Source: Bordetella parapertussis
GTDB lineage: Bacteria > Pseudomonadota > Gammaproteobacteria > Burkholderiales > Burkholderiaceae_C
Assembly (NCBI GenBank): GCA_945890735.1
Contig: CAMDCZ010000015.1
Coordinates: forward strand, 1 to 44,657
Reading direction: 5' to 3'
DNA length: 44,657 nt
Below the pieces are notes generated by a model that worked only from the letters and a program-made list of their open reading frames with translations, made no database searches and had not been told where the DNA came from. Positions 26,008 through 34,666 of this stretch are shown piece after piece. How positions within the stretch are numbered: position 1 is the first letter of the stretch; each line of letters begins with the position of its first letter. A program made the position numbers and the translations under genes.

Positions 26008-27132
26008 ATGAGCACGTTGTTTAACCCCTTTGAATTCACGCCGCCACGCGGCCCCTTGACCTTGCCCAACCGCATCGTGATTGCCCCGATGTGCCAATAC
26101 GCCTGCCATGAGGACGGTAAAGCCAATGACTGGCATTTGATGCACTGGGCCAATTTGCTCAACGGTGGCGCAGGCTTGTTCATGATCGAGGCCAGCGCGG
26201 TCACCCCGCAAGGCCGCATCACCCCGAATTGCCTGGGGATTTGGGATGACGCGACCGCCCAAGCCATGGCCGACACCTTGGGCCGTGCGCGCAAACTCGC
26301 GCCACCAGTGCCTGTGTGTGTCCAAATCGCACATTCAGGGCGCAAAGGTTCGAGCGCGCAGCCCTGGCATGGCGGCATGCTGATCGACAAAGCCCATGGC
26401 GGCTGGGACACCGCAGCGCCTTCTCCATTGGCTTTGTTGCCGGGTGAAGCGCCACCGCATGAAATCGATGCGGCTGGCTTGAAAGCGGTTCAACAAGCCT
26501 TTGTGGATGCGGCCAAACGCGCTCAACACATGGGTGTGGAGATGATCGAGTTGCATGGTGCGCATGGCTACTTGCTGCATGAATTTTTGTCGCCCATCGC
26601 CAACCAACGCACCGACGCCTATGGCGGCAGTTTTGACAACCGCATCCGGTTGCCGTTGGAGATTTTCAAGGCCATGCGCGAGGTGTTTGACGGCAGCTTT
26701 GGCATGCGCCTGTCCGCCACCGACTGGATCGAAGGCGGCTGGACCTTGGAGGAAACCGCTGACCTGGCAGTGCATTTGAAACACGCCGGTGCCGACTTTG
26801 TGCACATCTCTTCTGCAGGCATCGCCCCGCAGCAGCAAATCAAAGTGGGCCCAGGCTACCAATTGCCGTTTGCCAAACATGTGAAAGACACATGCGGTTT
26901 GCCCACGATTGCCGTGGGTTTGATCACCGACCCCAAGCAAGCCCAAGCAGTGCTCACCGAGGGTCAAGCCGACTTGGTGGCGATTGGCCGAGGCTTTTTG
27001 TACAAACCCCGTTGGGGCTGGGAAGCCGCTGCAGCCCTGGGTGGCACGGTACAAGCCACATCCCAGTATTGGCGCAGCCTGCCCAAAGAAGCCAATGGCA
27101 TTTTTGGCGACGCCAAGATCGGGATGCGTTAA
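26008..27132 (+). CDS. NADH:flavin oxidoreductase, Old Yellow Enzyme family (YqjM/NamA-like)
   Basis: A 374-residue FMN-binding TIM-barrel ene-reductase, which reduces activated C=C bonds of enones and related electrophiles using NAD(P)H. APMCQY near residue 28 carries the Cys typical of the YqjM-type subgroup. The substrate-binding His pair lies in ELHGAHGYLLHEFLSP, and the C-terminal IGRGFLYKPRWGWEAA is typical. The ATG at 26008 starts MSTLFNPFEF. Its TAA overlaps the TAA of the convergent epimerase gene in a shared TTAA. It is divergent from the lipoprotein gene with 93 bases between. The physiological substrate is unknown. Confidence 0.93.
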   Translation: MSTLFNPFEFTPPRGPLTLPNRIVIAPMCQYACHEDGKANDWHLMHWANLLNGGAGLFMIEASAVTPQGRITPNCLGIWDDATAQAMADTLGRARKLAPPVPVCVQIAHSGRKGSSAQPWHGGMLIDKAHGGWDTAAPSPLALLPGEAPPHEIDAAGLKAVQQAFVDAAKRAQHMGVEMIELHGAHGYLLHEFLSPIANQRTDAYGGSFDNRIRLPLEIFKAMREVFDGSFGMRLSATDWIEGGWTLEETADLAVHLKHAGADFVHISSAGIAPQQQIKVGPGYQLPFAKHVKDTCGLPTIAVGLITDPKQAQAVLTEGQADLVAIGRGFLYKPRWGWEAAAALGGTVQATSQYWRSLPKEANGIFGDAKIGMR

Positions 27133-28070
27133 ACCCTGTGACCTTGCACCACGGGTGTGCCGAGCAGCCCTTCGCGCACCGTGGGGTAACGCAAACGCAA
27201 ACGCAGTTCTTGTTTCATGCGCTGGTTTCGCATGCGGCGTGACTCGCCCATGAAACTCAGGGTCATGGCGGGCAAGTGCTGCTGGGCCTGCGCCCAACTG
27301 ATGCGCGGGGGACGCGGCAAGCCCAACAGTTCGGCAGCCAAGTCCATGTAGTCCGCCATGCGCATGTCACTGTCGTCACTCACATGCACAGGCCGCAAAC
27401 CTTGGCCCCGCCACATCGCCAACACCGTGGCTTGAGCCAAATCATCGGCATGCACATGGTTGGTGAACACGTCTTCAATGGCATGCAACACAGGCGTGCC
27501 TTTGGTCAAGCGCTCGCGCGGAGTGCCGCCTTCGCGGTCCAAGGCATATATGCCGGGTATGCGCAGCACCTGCACGCGGGGTTGGCCACGCGCACCCCAG
27601 GCTTGCAGCCAAGACTCGGCATCCACTCGCCGTTGGGCCCGCGGGGTTTGAGGCTGCAAGGGCTGTGTTTCATCGATCCATGCATCCTGGCAATCGCCAT
27701 AGATACCACTGGTGGAGCCATACACCAATGTGCTGGGCGGGCTGCGTTTGGCCAAGGCTTGCACCAAGGCTTGTGTGCGAGGGTCAGTCACACCTTGCAA
27801 GGGTGGGGGCGCCATGTGCACCACATGGTTGGCCACGCCTGCCAGCCGTGCCAAGCTATCGGCTTGGTCCAAGTTGCCAAGCAGTGGCGTGATGCCCAAG
27901 GCCTGCAATTCGGGCATGCGTGCAGGCGAGCTGGTCAGTGCAAACAAGCGGGCACCGGGTTTGAGCAAACGAGCACAACGCAGGCCCACATCACCACAGC
28001 CCACGATCAGAACGCGGGGTTGGCGAAAGCGGGCGGGCAAGGCACCGAGTGGGCTTTGGTTTGAAGGCAA
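27129..28070 (-). CDS. NAD-dependent epimerase/dehydratase-like (extended SDR) protein
   Basis: A protein of about 313 residues with a Rossmann motif near its start (RVLIVGCGDVGLRCARLL) and the SDR-like segment VYGSTSGIYGDCQDAW. A YxxxK catalytic pair is not evident: the usual Tyr region reads RRVDAESWLQAWGARG. It may therefore be an atypical SDR acting on a nucleotide sugar or other substrate. No ATG fits. TTG at 28070 is the first in-frame start that avoids the divergent ferredoxin-reductase gene, but its ribosome site is weak, so the start is uncertain. The stop shares TTAA with the Old Yellow Enzyme gene. Confidence 0.75.
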   Translation of the reverse strand: MPSNQSPLGALPARFRQPRVLIVGCGDVGLRCARLLKPGARLFALTSSPARMPELQALGITPLLGNLDQADSLARLAGVANHVVHMAPPPLQGVTDPRTQALVQALAKRSPPSTLVYGSTSGIYGDCQDAWIDETQPLQPQTPRAQRRVDAESWLQAWGARGQPRVQVLRIPGIYALDREGGTPRERLTKGTPVLHAIEDVFTNHVHADDLAQATVLAMWRGQGLRPVHVSDDSDMRMADYMDLAAELLGLPRPPRISWAQAQQHLPAMTLSFMGESRRMRNQRMKQELRLRLRYPTVREGLLGTPVVQGHRV

Positions 28071-28115
28071 AATCGATGCTTTCGCGTGTTGGTTACAGGT
28101 ACAAGGAATTCCCAG

Positions 28116-29153
28116 ATGTCGTTTCAGATTGTCGTTCAACCCAGTGGCCGCGGTTTTACAACCGATGCCGATGAAAGCATCTTGGCAGCTGGCATCCGCC
28201 AAGGCATAGGCCTGCCCTATGGCTGCAAGGACGGTGCTTGCGGCTCTTGTAAATGCCAAAAAATCTCGGGTGAAGTGCGCATGGCAGACTACCAAGCCAA
28301 AGCCTTGAGCGCAGATGAATTGGCCCAAGGCATGATCCTCACCTGCCGCGCCACACCTTTGAGCGATCTGGTGCTGTCGTCTCGCCAGGTGGTCGATGCC
28401 GATGCCTTTCCGATCAAAAAAATGCCCGTGCGCGTGCTGTCGCTGGAGAAACTCTCACACGATGTGATGCACGTTCAGTTGCAATTGCCCGCCACCGAAC
28501 CGATGCGTTACCACGCAGGCCAGTATGTCGAGTTCTTGTTGCGCGATGGTTCACGCCGCGCATACTCCATGGCGAATGCACCCCACACCTTGGTAGCAGC
28601 GCAACCCGCGGTGAGCTTGCACATCCGTCACATGCCGGGTGGCAAATTCACTGACCATGTGTTTGGCGCGATGAAAGAAAAAGAAATCCAACGCGTCGAA
28701 GGCCCGTTTGGCAGTTTCTTTTTGCGCGAGGACAGTGACAGCCCCATGGTGTTCTTGGCTTCGGGCACGGGCTTTGCCCCGATCAAAGCCTTGATCGAAC
28801 ACATGCAACACCAGGGCATCACCCGACCCACCCGTTTGTACTGGGGTGGTCGCCGCCCCTCAGACCTGTACATGAACGATTGGGTGTTGGCTCAACTGCC
28901 CTTGATGCCCCATTTGCAATACATCCCCGTGGTGTCCGACGCCCTGCCTGAAGACCAATGGACAGGTCGAACAGGCTTTGTGCACCCCGCGGTGTTGCAA
29001 GACACGCCCAGCCTGGCTGGCCACCAGGTGTATGCCTGTGGTGCGCCTATCGTGGTGGACTCGGCCCGCCGCGACTACCTGGCACACGGCTTAGCAGAAG
29101 ACGATTTCTTTGCCGACGCTTTCACCAGCGAGGCCGACAAAGCGCAGGCTTAA
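28116..29153 (+). CDS. Ferredoxin-type NAD(P)H reductase (CDP-6-deoxy-delta-3,4-glucoseen reductase-like)
   Basis: A 345-residue electron-transfer protein. An N-terminal plant-type [2Fe-2S] ferredoxin domain (C37, C42, C45, C77) precedes an FAD domain (RAYSMANAP) and an NAD(P)H domain (LASGTGFAPIKALIEH, then YACGAPIVVDSARRDY). The arrangement matches AscD and the reductase components of oxygenases. The ATG at 28116 follows AAGGA. No sugar-biosynthesis genes are nearby, so it may serve another acceptor, such as an oxygenase or desaturase elsewhere. The stop shares TTAA with the convergent rarA. Family call firm; partner unknown. Confidence 0.9.
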   Translation: MSFQIVVQPSGRGFTTDADESILAAGIRQGIGLPYGCKDGACGSCKCQKISGEVRMADYQAKALSADELAQGMILTCRATPLSDLVLSSRQVVDADAFPIKKMPVRVLSLEKLSHDVMHVQLQLPATEPMRYHAGQYVEFLLRDGSRRAYSMANAPHTLVAAQPAVSLHIRHMPGGKFTDHVFGAMKEKEIQRVEGPFGSFFLREDSDSPMVFLASGTGFAPIKALIEHMQHQGITRPTRLYWGGRRPSDLYMNDWVLAQLPLMPHLQYIPVVSDALPEDQWTGRTGFVHPAVLQDTPSLAGHQVYACGAPIVVDSARRDYLAHGLAEDDFFADAFTSEADKAQA

Positions 29154-30454
29154 GACTGGCGACCCTGCGCGTTCTTGGCGCGCAAGAGGCGCATTTTTTC
29201 GGCGATCTTGATCTCCAAGCCCCGTTCCACCGGTTCGTAAAGCGCAGGGGCTTGCATGCCGTCGGGCCAATAGTTTTCGCCTGCGGCAAACGCATCGGGC
29301 TCATCATGGGCATAGCGATAGGCTTTGCCGTGGTCCAAGTCTTTCATGAGTGTCGTCGGGGCATTGCGCAAATGCAAAGGCACGGGCCGCGTGCCGTCAG
29401 CTTTGATCAACTGGCGAACGCTGTTGTAGGCCTTGTACACCGCGTTCGATTTCGGTGCGATGGCCAAATACACCACGCACTCGGCCAGCGCCAACTCACC
29501 TTCGGGGCTGCCTAAGCGTTCATACACCTCGGCCGCATCCAAGGCCAAGCGAAGCGCACGCGGGTCAGCCAAGCCAATGTCTTCGGACGCCATGCGAATC
29601 ATGCGCCGTGCCATGTACTTGGGTTCGGCACCGCCATCCAACATGCGCACCAACCAATACAGCGCAGCGTCTGGGTCTGAGCCGCGTACCGACTTGTGCA
29701 AGGCGCTGATGGTGTCGTAGAACTGCTCACCGCCCTTGTCGTAGCGGCGCATGCGTTCGCCCAACACCTTCATCAGCCATGCATCACTCACCAGGTCGAG
29801 CTTTTCACGTTTGGCGGCGACGGCCAATGTTTCCAGGGTGTTGAGCAAACGACGGGCATCGCCATCGGCATAGGCCACCAAGCGTTGGTGCGCTGCGGCA
29901 TCGATGGCGGGCATCGCGTCAATGGCTTGCGCCTTGGCAATGATTTGGCCCAAGTCATCTTCCGACAGAGGCTGCAACACATACACCGCCGCCCGCGATA
30001 ACAAAGCCGAGTTCACCTCAAACGAGGGGTTTTCGGTGGTGGCACCGATGAAGGTGAACAAACCAGATTCGACATGCGGCAAAAACGCGTCTTGCTGGCT
30101 TTTGTTGAAACGGTGCACCTCATCGACAAACACAATCGTGCGGCGTTTTTCCAAACCGTCCCGCACAGCCCGTGCTTGCTCGACCGCTTCACGGATCTCT
30201 TTCACACCACCCAACACTGCGCTGATGGACAAGAACTGTGCGTCAAACGCATCAGCCATCAACCGTGCGATCGTGGTTTTGCCAACACCGGGTGGGCCCC
30301 ACAAAATGCAGCTGTGCGGTTGGCCCGACTCAAATGCCACCCGCAGCGCCATGCCTTCGCCCAAAACCTGCTGCTGCCCAATGACCTGCGACAAATGGCC
30401 AGGTCGCAAGCGTTCAGCCAAAGGCATGTGATGGCTGGGGGTTGCAGGGCTCAT
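29150..30454 (-). CDS. rarA: Replication-associated recombination protein A
   Basis: AAA+ ATPase acting at stalled replication forks, related to clamp loaders and RuvB. The 434-residue protein has Walker A GPPGVGKTT near residue 54, Walker B IVFVDEVHRFN, sensor 1 GATTENPSFEVN, and a typical C-terminal tetramerisation region. The ATG at 30454 is preferred over GTG at 30457. It is the third gene of the classic ftsK-lolA-rarA order, eight bases after lolA. The gene ends in a TTAA shared with the convergent reductase. Confidence 0.96.
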   Translation of the reverse strand: MSPATPSHHMPLAERLRPGHLSQVIGQQQVLGEGMALRVAFESGQPHSCILWGPPGVGKTTIARLMADAFDAQFLSISAVLGGVKEIREAVEQARAVRDGLEKRRTIVFVDEVHRFNKSQQDAFLPHVESGLFTFIGATTENPSFEVNSALLSRAAVYVLQPLSEDDLGQIIAKAQAIDAMPAIDAAAHQRLVAYADGDARRLLNTLETLAVAAKREKLDLVSDAWLMKVLGERMRRYDKGGEQFYDTISALHKSVRGSDPDAALYWLVRMLDGGAEPKYMARRMIRMASEDIGLADPRALRLALDAAEVYERLGSPEGELALAECVVYLAIAPKSNAVYKAYNSVRQLIKADGTRPVPLHLRNAPTTLMKDLDHGKAYRYAHDEPDAFAAGENYWPDGMQAPALYEPVERGLEIKIAEKMRLLRAKNAQGRQS

Positions 30455-30462
30455 CACACGGT

Positions 30463-31110
30463 TCAGGGTTGGATCAGGTCTGCCCCTTTGGGCGGTACAA
30501 ATTGGAATTGCGTAAGGGTCAAGTTGCCAGGGTTGACCAAGACCCGCTCAAAGCGGATCTGAGAACGGGTCCCGAACGCATCCAGGATATCAAGATGGGC
30601 CAACAACACTTGGCTGTCTTGCCTGCGCAGGCCGATGCGCACTTGCTGCAAACTGCTTTCCCGGTTTTTGGGCGTGGCCAACACCCAGTCGACACCCGCT
30701 TCGGCGGGCGTGGCTTTCAAGTCAAATGTTTTGGCCAAAGCCGCCAGATCACTGGCAGAGGCGATCAAAGCTGCCGGCGTGCTGCCCAACGCCTGAGCCT
30801 GGTTGCGCACGGTCACTTGGTTGAGGTCTGCGTCAAACAGCCACAGCTTTTGGCCATCAGCCACGATGTTTTGCACAAATGGCAAGCTGTAGTCAAAGCG
30901 AAACACCGTGGGTCGGATGAATGCAAACGAGCCGACGGAGGTTTTGGCTTTGGTCGGCCGCCCCTCTTTGGGCGGCGAGGTCACGACTTGCACAAAGTCA
31001 GACTTCAGACTGCGGGTTTGCTGGAGGAACTGCGCCAAGACCTCCAAACTGTCAGCCTGGGCCATGGGTGCAACCAGCAAGCAACAACGCACCAGCCAAA
31101 TTTTGAACAT
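30463..31110 (-). CDS. lolA: Outer-membrane lipoprotein carrier protein LolA
   Basis: Periplasmic chaperone that carries lipoproteins from the LolCDE transporter to LolB at the outer membrane. The protein of about 215 residues begins with a signal peptide (MFKIWLVRCCLLVAPMAQA). It has the LolA core with TRSLKSDFVQ, FRFDYSLPFVQNIVADGQKLW and the C-terminal LTQFQFVPPKG. ATG at 31110 follows GGAG; a GTG at 31116 would overlap the ftsK stop. It lies between ftsK and rarA, as in many beta- and gamma-proteobacteria. It would service the lipoprotein encoded at 24370-25914, among others. Confidence 0.94.
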   Translation of the reverse strand: MFKIWLVRCCLLVAPMAQADSLEVLAQFLQQTRSLKSDFVQVVTSPPKEGRPTKAKTSVGSFAFIRPTVFRFDYSLPFVQNIVADGQKLWLFDADLNQVTVRNQAQALGSTPAALIASASDLAALAKTFDLKATPAEAGVDWVLATPKNRESSLQQVRIGLRRQDSQVLLAHLDILDAFGTRSQIRFERVLVNPGNLTLTQFQFVPPKGADLIQP

Positions 31111-31112
31111 GC

Positions 31113-33446
31113 TCACTCCGTCCGGTTGGGTACCAAAATCTCGCGCTGCCCGTTGCTGCTCATGGCACTGACCAGGCCTGCTTTCTCCATGTCTTCGACC
31201 AAGCGTGCAGCGCGGTTGTAGCCAATTTTCAAATGGCGTTGCACCAAGGAAATGCTGGCCTTTCGATTTTTCAACACCACCTCTACCGCTTGGTCGTACA
31301 TCGGGTCTTTTTCACCGGCGGTCTCGCCAAACAAATCGGGGCCTTGGGCTTCGCCTTCGACCGTGCCGCCTTCGAGCAGGCCTTCGATGTAATTGGGCTC
31401 GCCTTGGGTTTTGAGGTAACTCACGACACGGTGCACTTCGTCATCACTGACAAACGCGCCGTGGACACGGATGGGGAAACCAGTGCCACTGGGCAAATAC
31501 AACATGTCGCCCATGCCGAGCAGGGCCTCGGCGCCCATTTGGTCGAGGATGGTGCGGCTGTCGATTTTGCTGCTGACTTGAAACGCGATGCGGGTGGGAA
31601 TATTGGCCTTGATCAAACCGGTGATCACATCCACACTGGGGCGTTGGGTGGCCAAGATCAGGTGAATGCCGGCGGCTCGCGCTTTTTGCGCCAGTCGGGC
31701 GATCAGTTCTTCAATCTTCTTGCCCACCACCATCATCAAGTCGGCGAGCTCGTCGATCACCACCACGATGTGTGGCAAGCGCTCCAGTGGTTCGGGATCG
31801 TCAGGCGTCAAGCTGAAAGGATTGGTGAGGGACTCGCCTTGTTCTTTGGCTTCTTCGATTTTGTGGTTGTAGCCGGCCAGGTTACGCACGCCCAACTTGC
31901 TCATCAGCTTGTAGCGACGTTCCATCTCAAACACACACCAGTTCAAGCCGTGCGCGGCTTGACGCATGTCGGTGACCACCGGCGCCAGCAAATGCGGGAT
32001 GCCTTCGTAAACCGACATCTCCAGCATCTTGGGGTCGATCATCAACAAGCGCACATCGCGGGCCTCGGCCTTGTAGAGCAAGGACAAAATCATGGCGTTG
32101 ATACCAACCGACTTGCCTGAACCGGTGGTGCCTGCGACCAACACATGCGGCATTTTGGCCAGGTCAGCCACCACGGGGTTGCCGCCAATGTCTTTGCCCA
32201 AACCCATGGTCAGCATGGACTTGGCCTCGTTGTAGACCGACGAGCCCAAAATTTCACTCAAGCGAATGGATTGACGTTTGGCGTTGGGCAATTCCAGCGC
32301 CATGAAATTTTTGCCGGGGATGGTTTCCACCACGCGGATCGACACCATGCTGAGCGAGCGGGCCAAGTCTTTGGCCAGGTTGACGATTTGCGAGCCCTTG
32401 ACCCCCGTGGCGGGTTCGATCTCGTAGCGGGTCACGACCGGGCCTGGGGCGGCCGCCAAGACCTTGACCTCCACGCCAAAGTCACGCAGTTTTTTCTCGA
32501 TCAAGCGGCTGGTGAACTCGATGGTTTGCGCATCCACTGAGTCTTGCCTGGCCTGCGACTCATCGAGCAAATCGACTTGCGGCAAGCGGGAATCAGGCAT
32601 GTCATTGAACAAGGGTTTTTGCCGTTCACGGGCAATGCGTTCGCTTTTGGGTGTTGGCGGGGGCTCGGGCTCGACCACGATGCGAATCGGCACATGCACC
32701 AGCTCTTCATGCTCATGGCGCTCGAACTGCACATCGCCTTCGCGGGCTTTGGCAGCGGCTTGACCCAGCGCCAAGTCTTCGGCCATTTCACGTCGTTCAC
32801 GCCAGGAGTGCACCGCATGGTCCAAACGGGCGCCGATTTTTTCGGCCAATTCAACCCATGAAAAACCAAACACCCATGACAAACCAATGACCATGAACAC
32901 AATGAACACCATGCCCGAACCATTGAAGCCCAACCATTTGTTGGCTGCGCCCCCCACCATGAAACCCAAGATACCGCCTGCATGGTGGCCGGGCATGAGT
33001 GCTTCGAGTCGGTACAGCCGGGTCCACTCCAATCCAGTGCTGGCCAACATCAACAAGACCAAGCCGCTCCAAAACGCCCAACGTGTCAGTCGCCACCCAT
33101 GCGGCGGGTGGGCCGGGGCTTCATCGCCACGCAAACGCACCGCCAAAGCCGACAACCAACTGACCAAAGCGGCCAGGTAACACCACCAAACGGAGTAACC
33201 AAAGACAAAAAATCCCAGGTCACTGATGGCCGCACCGATGCGCCCGCCCCAGTTGTGTGCCGTGAGAGAGGAACCCGAAGTGGTCCATGCAGGGTCTTGC
33301 GGGGTGTGGCTCACCATGGCGATGAGCCAAAACAGCAGCAAGACAAAACCGACAGACAGCGCGATTTCTTGAAGGAAACGTTGCCAACCCGTGATTTCGG
33401 GTGGCGTTTCTTTGGTGTTGCGAAGGGTGTGTAAAGAGTAAGTCAT
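31113..33446 (-). CDS. ftsK: DNA translocase FtsK
   Basis: Membrane-anchored septal DNA pump that clears the chromosome through XerCD/dif at division. The 777-residue form has about four N-terminal membrane segments, a short linker, Walker A VAGTTGSGKSVGIN, Walker B HIVVVIDELADLMM, and a C-terminal gamma winged-helix domain. It is shorter than E. coli FtsK because the linker is short, which is common outside enterics. ATG at 33446 (MTYSLHTLRN) is preferred over the frame start at 33482. The stop lies 2 bases before the lolA ATG. trxB is divergent upstream. Confidence 0.96.
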   Translation of the reverse strand: MTYSLHTLRNTKETPPEITGWQRFLQEIALSVGFVLLLFWLIAMVSHTPQDPAWTTSGSSLTAHNWGGRIGAAISDLGFFVFGYSVWWCYLAALVSWLSALAVRLRGDEAPAHPPHGWRLTRWAFWSGLVLLMLASTGLEWTRLYRLEALMPGHHAGGILGFMVGGAANKWLGFNGSGMVFIVFMVIGLSWVFGFSWVELAEKIGARLDHAVHSWRERREMAEDLALGQAAAKAREGDVQFERHEHEELVHVPIRIVVEPEPPPTPKSERIARERQKPLFNDMPDSRLPQVDLLDESQARQDSVDAQTIEFTSRLIEKKLRDFGVEVKVLAAAPGPVVTRYEIEPATGVKGSQIVNLAKDLARSLSMVSIRVVETIPGKNFMALELPNAKRQSIRLSEILGSSVYNEAKSMLTMGLGKDIGGNPVVADLAKMPHVLVAGTTGSGKSVGINAMILSLLYKAEARDVRLLMIDPKMLEMSVYEGIPHLLAPVVTDMRQAAHGLNWCVFEMERRYKLMSKLGVRNLAGYNHKIEEAKEQGESLTNPFSLTPDDPEPLERLPHIVVVIDELADLMMVVGKKIEELIARLAQKARAAGIHLILATQRPSVDVITGLIKANIPTRIAFQVSSKIDSRTILDQMGAEALLGMGDMLYLPSGTGFPIRVHGAFVSDDEVHRVVSYLKTQGEPNYIEGLLEGGTVEGEAQGPDLFGETAGEKDPMYDQAVEVVLKNRKASISLVQRHLKIGYNRAARLVEDMEKAGLVSAMSSNGQREILVPNRTE

Positions 33447-33475
33447 TGCCGGGCATAAGCTTAACAGGCATGCCA

Positions 33476-33504
33476 AAGACACCCGACAGCCCTGAACTTA
33501 AAAT
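33476..33504 (+). promoter_or_regulatory. Candidate trxB promoter
   Basis: AAGACA (33476-33481) and TAAAAT (33499-33504) match sigma-70 boxes at 4/6 and 5/6 with a 17-base spacer. Transcription would start near 33511, ahead of a hairpin with a T-run. Confidence 0.5.
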
Positions 33505-33514
33505 AGTGTTCTTC

Positions 33515-33539
33515 AGGATGCAGCTTCAGCATCCTTTTT
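33515..33539 (+). terminator. Terminator-like hairpin in the trxB leader
   Basis: AGGATGC (33515-33521) and GCATCCT (33529-33535) pair perfectly around a 7-base loop, with five T residues at 33535-33539. It lies between the candidate promoter and the trxB ATG, so it may be an attenuator, or a terminator for short transcripts from the divergent region. Confidence 0.5.
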
Positions 33540-33560
33540 GTCACCTCAACTGCGCCCACC

Positions 33561-34508
33561 ATGACCTCCCCCCAACACAGCAAAGTACTTATCTTGGGCT
33601 CTGGCCCTGCCGGCTACACAGCCGCCGTCTATGCCGCCCGCGCCAACTTGAACCCCACGTTGATCACTGGCATGGCCCAAGGCGGTCAACTCATGACCAC
33701 CACCGAGGTGGACAACTGGCCAGCGGATGTGCATGGCGTCCAAGGCCCGGACCTGATGCAACGCTTCTTGGAACACGCGCAGCGTTTCAATACCCAAATG
33801 GTGTTTGACCACATCAACAAGGTGGATTTCTCCAAGCGCCCTTTCACTTTGTTTGGTGACAGCGGCACCTATACCTGTGACGCGCTGATCATCGCCACAG
33901 GCGCTTCAGCCAAGTACCTGGGTCTGCCCTCCGAGCAGTCCTTCATGGGCCGAGGCGTTTCGGGTTGTGCCACCTGTGATGGGTTTTTCTACCGCGACCA
34001 AGCAGTGTGTGTGGTCGGCGGCGGCAATACCGCTGTCGAAGAAGCCCTTTACCTCTCCAACATTGCCACCAAAGTTCACTTGATTCACCGCCGCGACAAA
34101 TTCAAGGCAGAGGCGATCATGATTGACAAGCTCATGGACAAGGTCAACACAGGCAAGATCGTTTTGGAAGTGCACAGTGTGCTCGATGAGGTCTTGGGTG
34201 ACGCCTCTGGTGTCACCGGGGTTCGCTTGAAAAGCACCCAAGACCACAGCACCCGCGAGCTGGCGGTGCACGGCTGCTTCATCGCCATCGGCCACCAACC
34301 CAACACGGGTATTTTTGAAGGTCAACTGACCATGAAAGACGGCTACATCGTCACCCAAAGTGGCTTGCAAGGCATGGCCACGCAAACCAGCGTGCCCGGC
34401 ATCTTCGCCGCCGGCGACGTGCAAGACCATGTTTACCGCCAAGCCATCACCAGCGCTGGCACCGGTTGCATGGCAGCCCTGGACGCCCAGCGTTTTTTAG
34501 AGCAGTGA
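33561..34508 (+). CDS. trxB: Thioredoxin reductase
   Basis: NADPH-dependent FAD enzyme that reduces thioredoxin. The 315-residue protein has the FAD motif ILGSGPAGYTAAVYAARA, the redox-active CATC (C136 and C139), the NADPH motif VVGGGNTAVEEALYL, and the C-terminal FAD motif GIFAAGDVQD. No good Shine-Dalgarno precedes the ATG, and a terminator-like hairpin lies 22 bases upstream. The stop overlaps the GTG of the DUF2256 gene (GTGA), so trxB, DUF2256 and the photolyase probably form one operon. It is divergent from ftsK. Confidence 0.97.
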   Translation: MTSPQHSKVLILGSGPAGYTAAVYAARANLNPTLITGMAQGGQLMTTTEVDNWPADVHGVQGPDLMQRFLEHAQRFNTQMVFDHINKVDFSKRPFTLFGDSGTYTCDALIIATGASAKYLGLPSEQSFMGRGVSGCATCDGFFYRDQAVCVVGGGNTAVEEALYLSNIATKVHLIHRRDKFKAEAIMIDKLMDKVNTGKIVLEVHSVLDEVLGDASGVTGVRLKSTQDHSTRELAVHGCFIAIGHQPNTGIFEGQLTMKDGYIVTQSGLQGMATQTSVPGIFAAGDVQDHVYRQAITSAGTGCMAALDAQRFLEQ

Positions 34509-34663
34509 GCTTCAAAGGCAACAAACAATACCTGCCCAGCAAACCCTGTCTGGTGTGTGGCAAGGACATGGCTTGGCGCAAAGCTTGGGCTAAAAACTGG
34601 GCATCGGTGAAATACTGCTCCTCAGCCTGTCGCCAGCGAAAAGCGCAGGCTGCGCAGGTGTAA
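34505..34663 (+). CDS. DUF2256 family small Cys-rich protein
   Basis: A 52-residue protein, below common ORF cut-offs unless extended. It reads KPCLVCGKDMAWRKAW and later VKYCSSACRQRK, the CxxC and CxxxC pattern of the DUF2256 family, probably binding zinc. The GTG at 34505 overlaps the trxB stop, and the protein begins at the family-typical N-terminus. DUF2256 genes are commonly found beside cryptochrome/photolyase-related genes, and the photolyase here follows after 3 bases. Its function is unknown; a partner or assembly role for the photolyase is an inference. Confidence 0.85.
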   Translation: MSFKGNKQYLPSKPCLVCGKDMAWRKAWAKNWASVKYCSSACRQRKAQAAQV

Positions 34664-34666
34664 GCC

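Noticed and set aside
25915..26334. N-terminal extension of the lipoprotein frame
   Set aside because: It would overlap the divergent Old Yellow Enzyme start and bury the signal peptide; the ATG at 25914 gives a proper lipoprotein signal.
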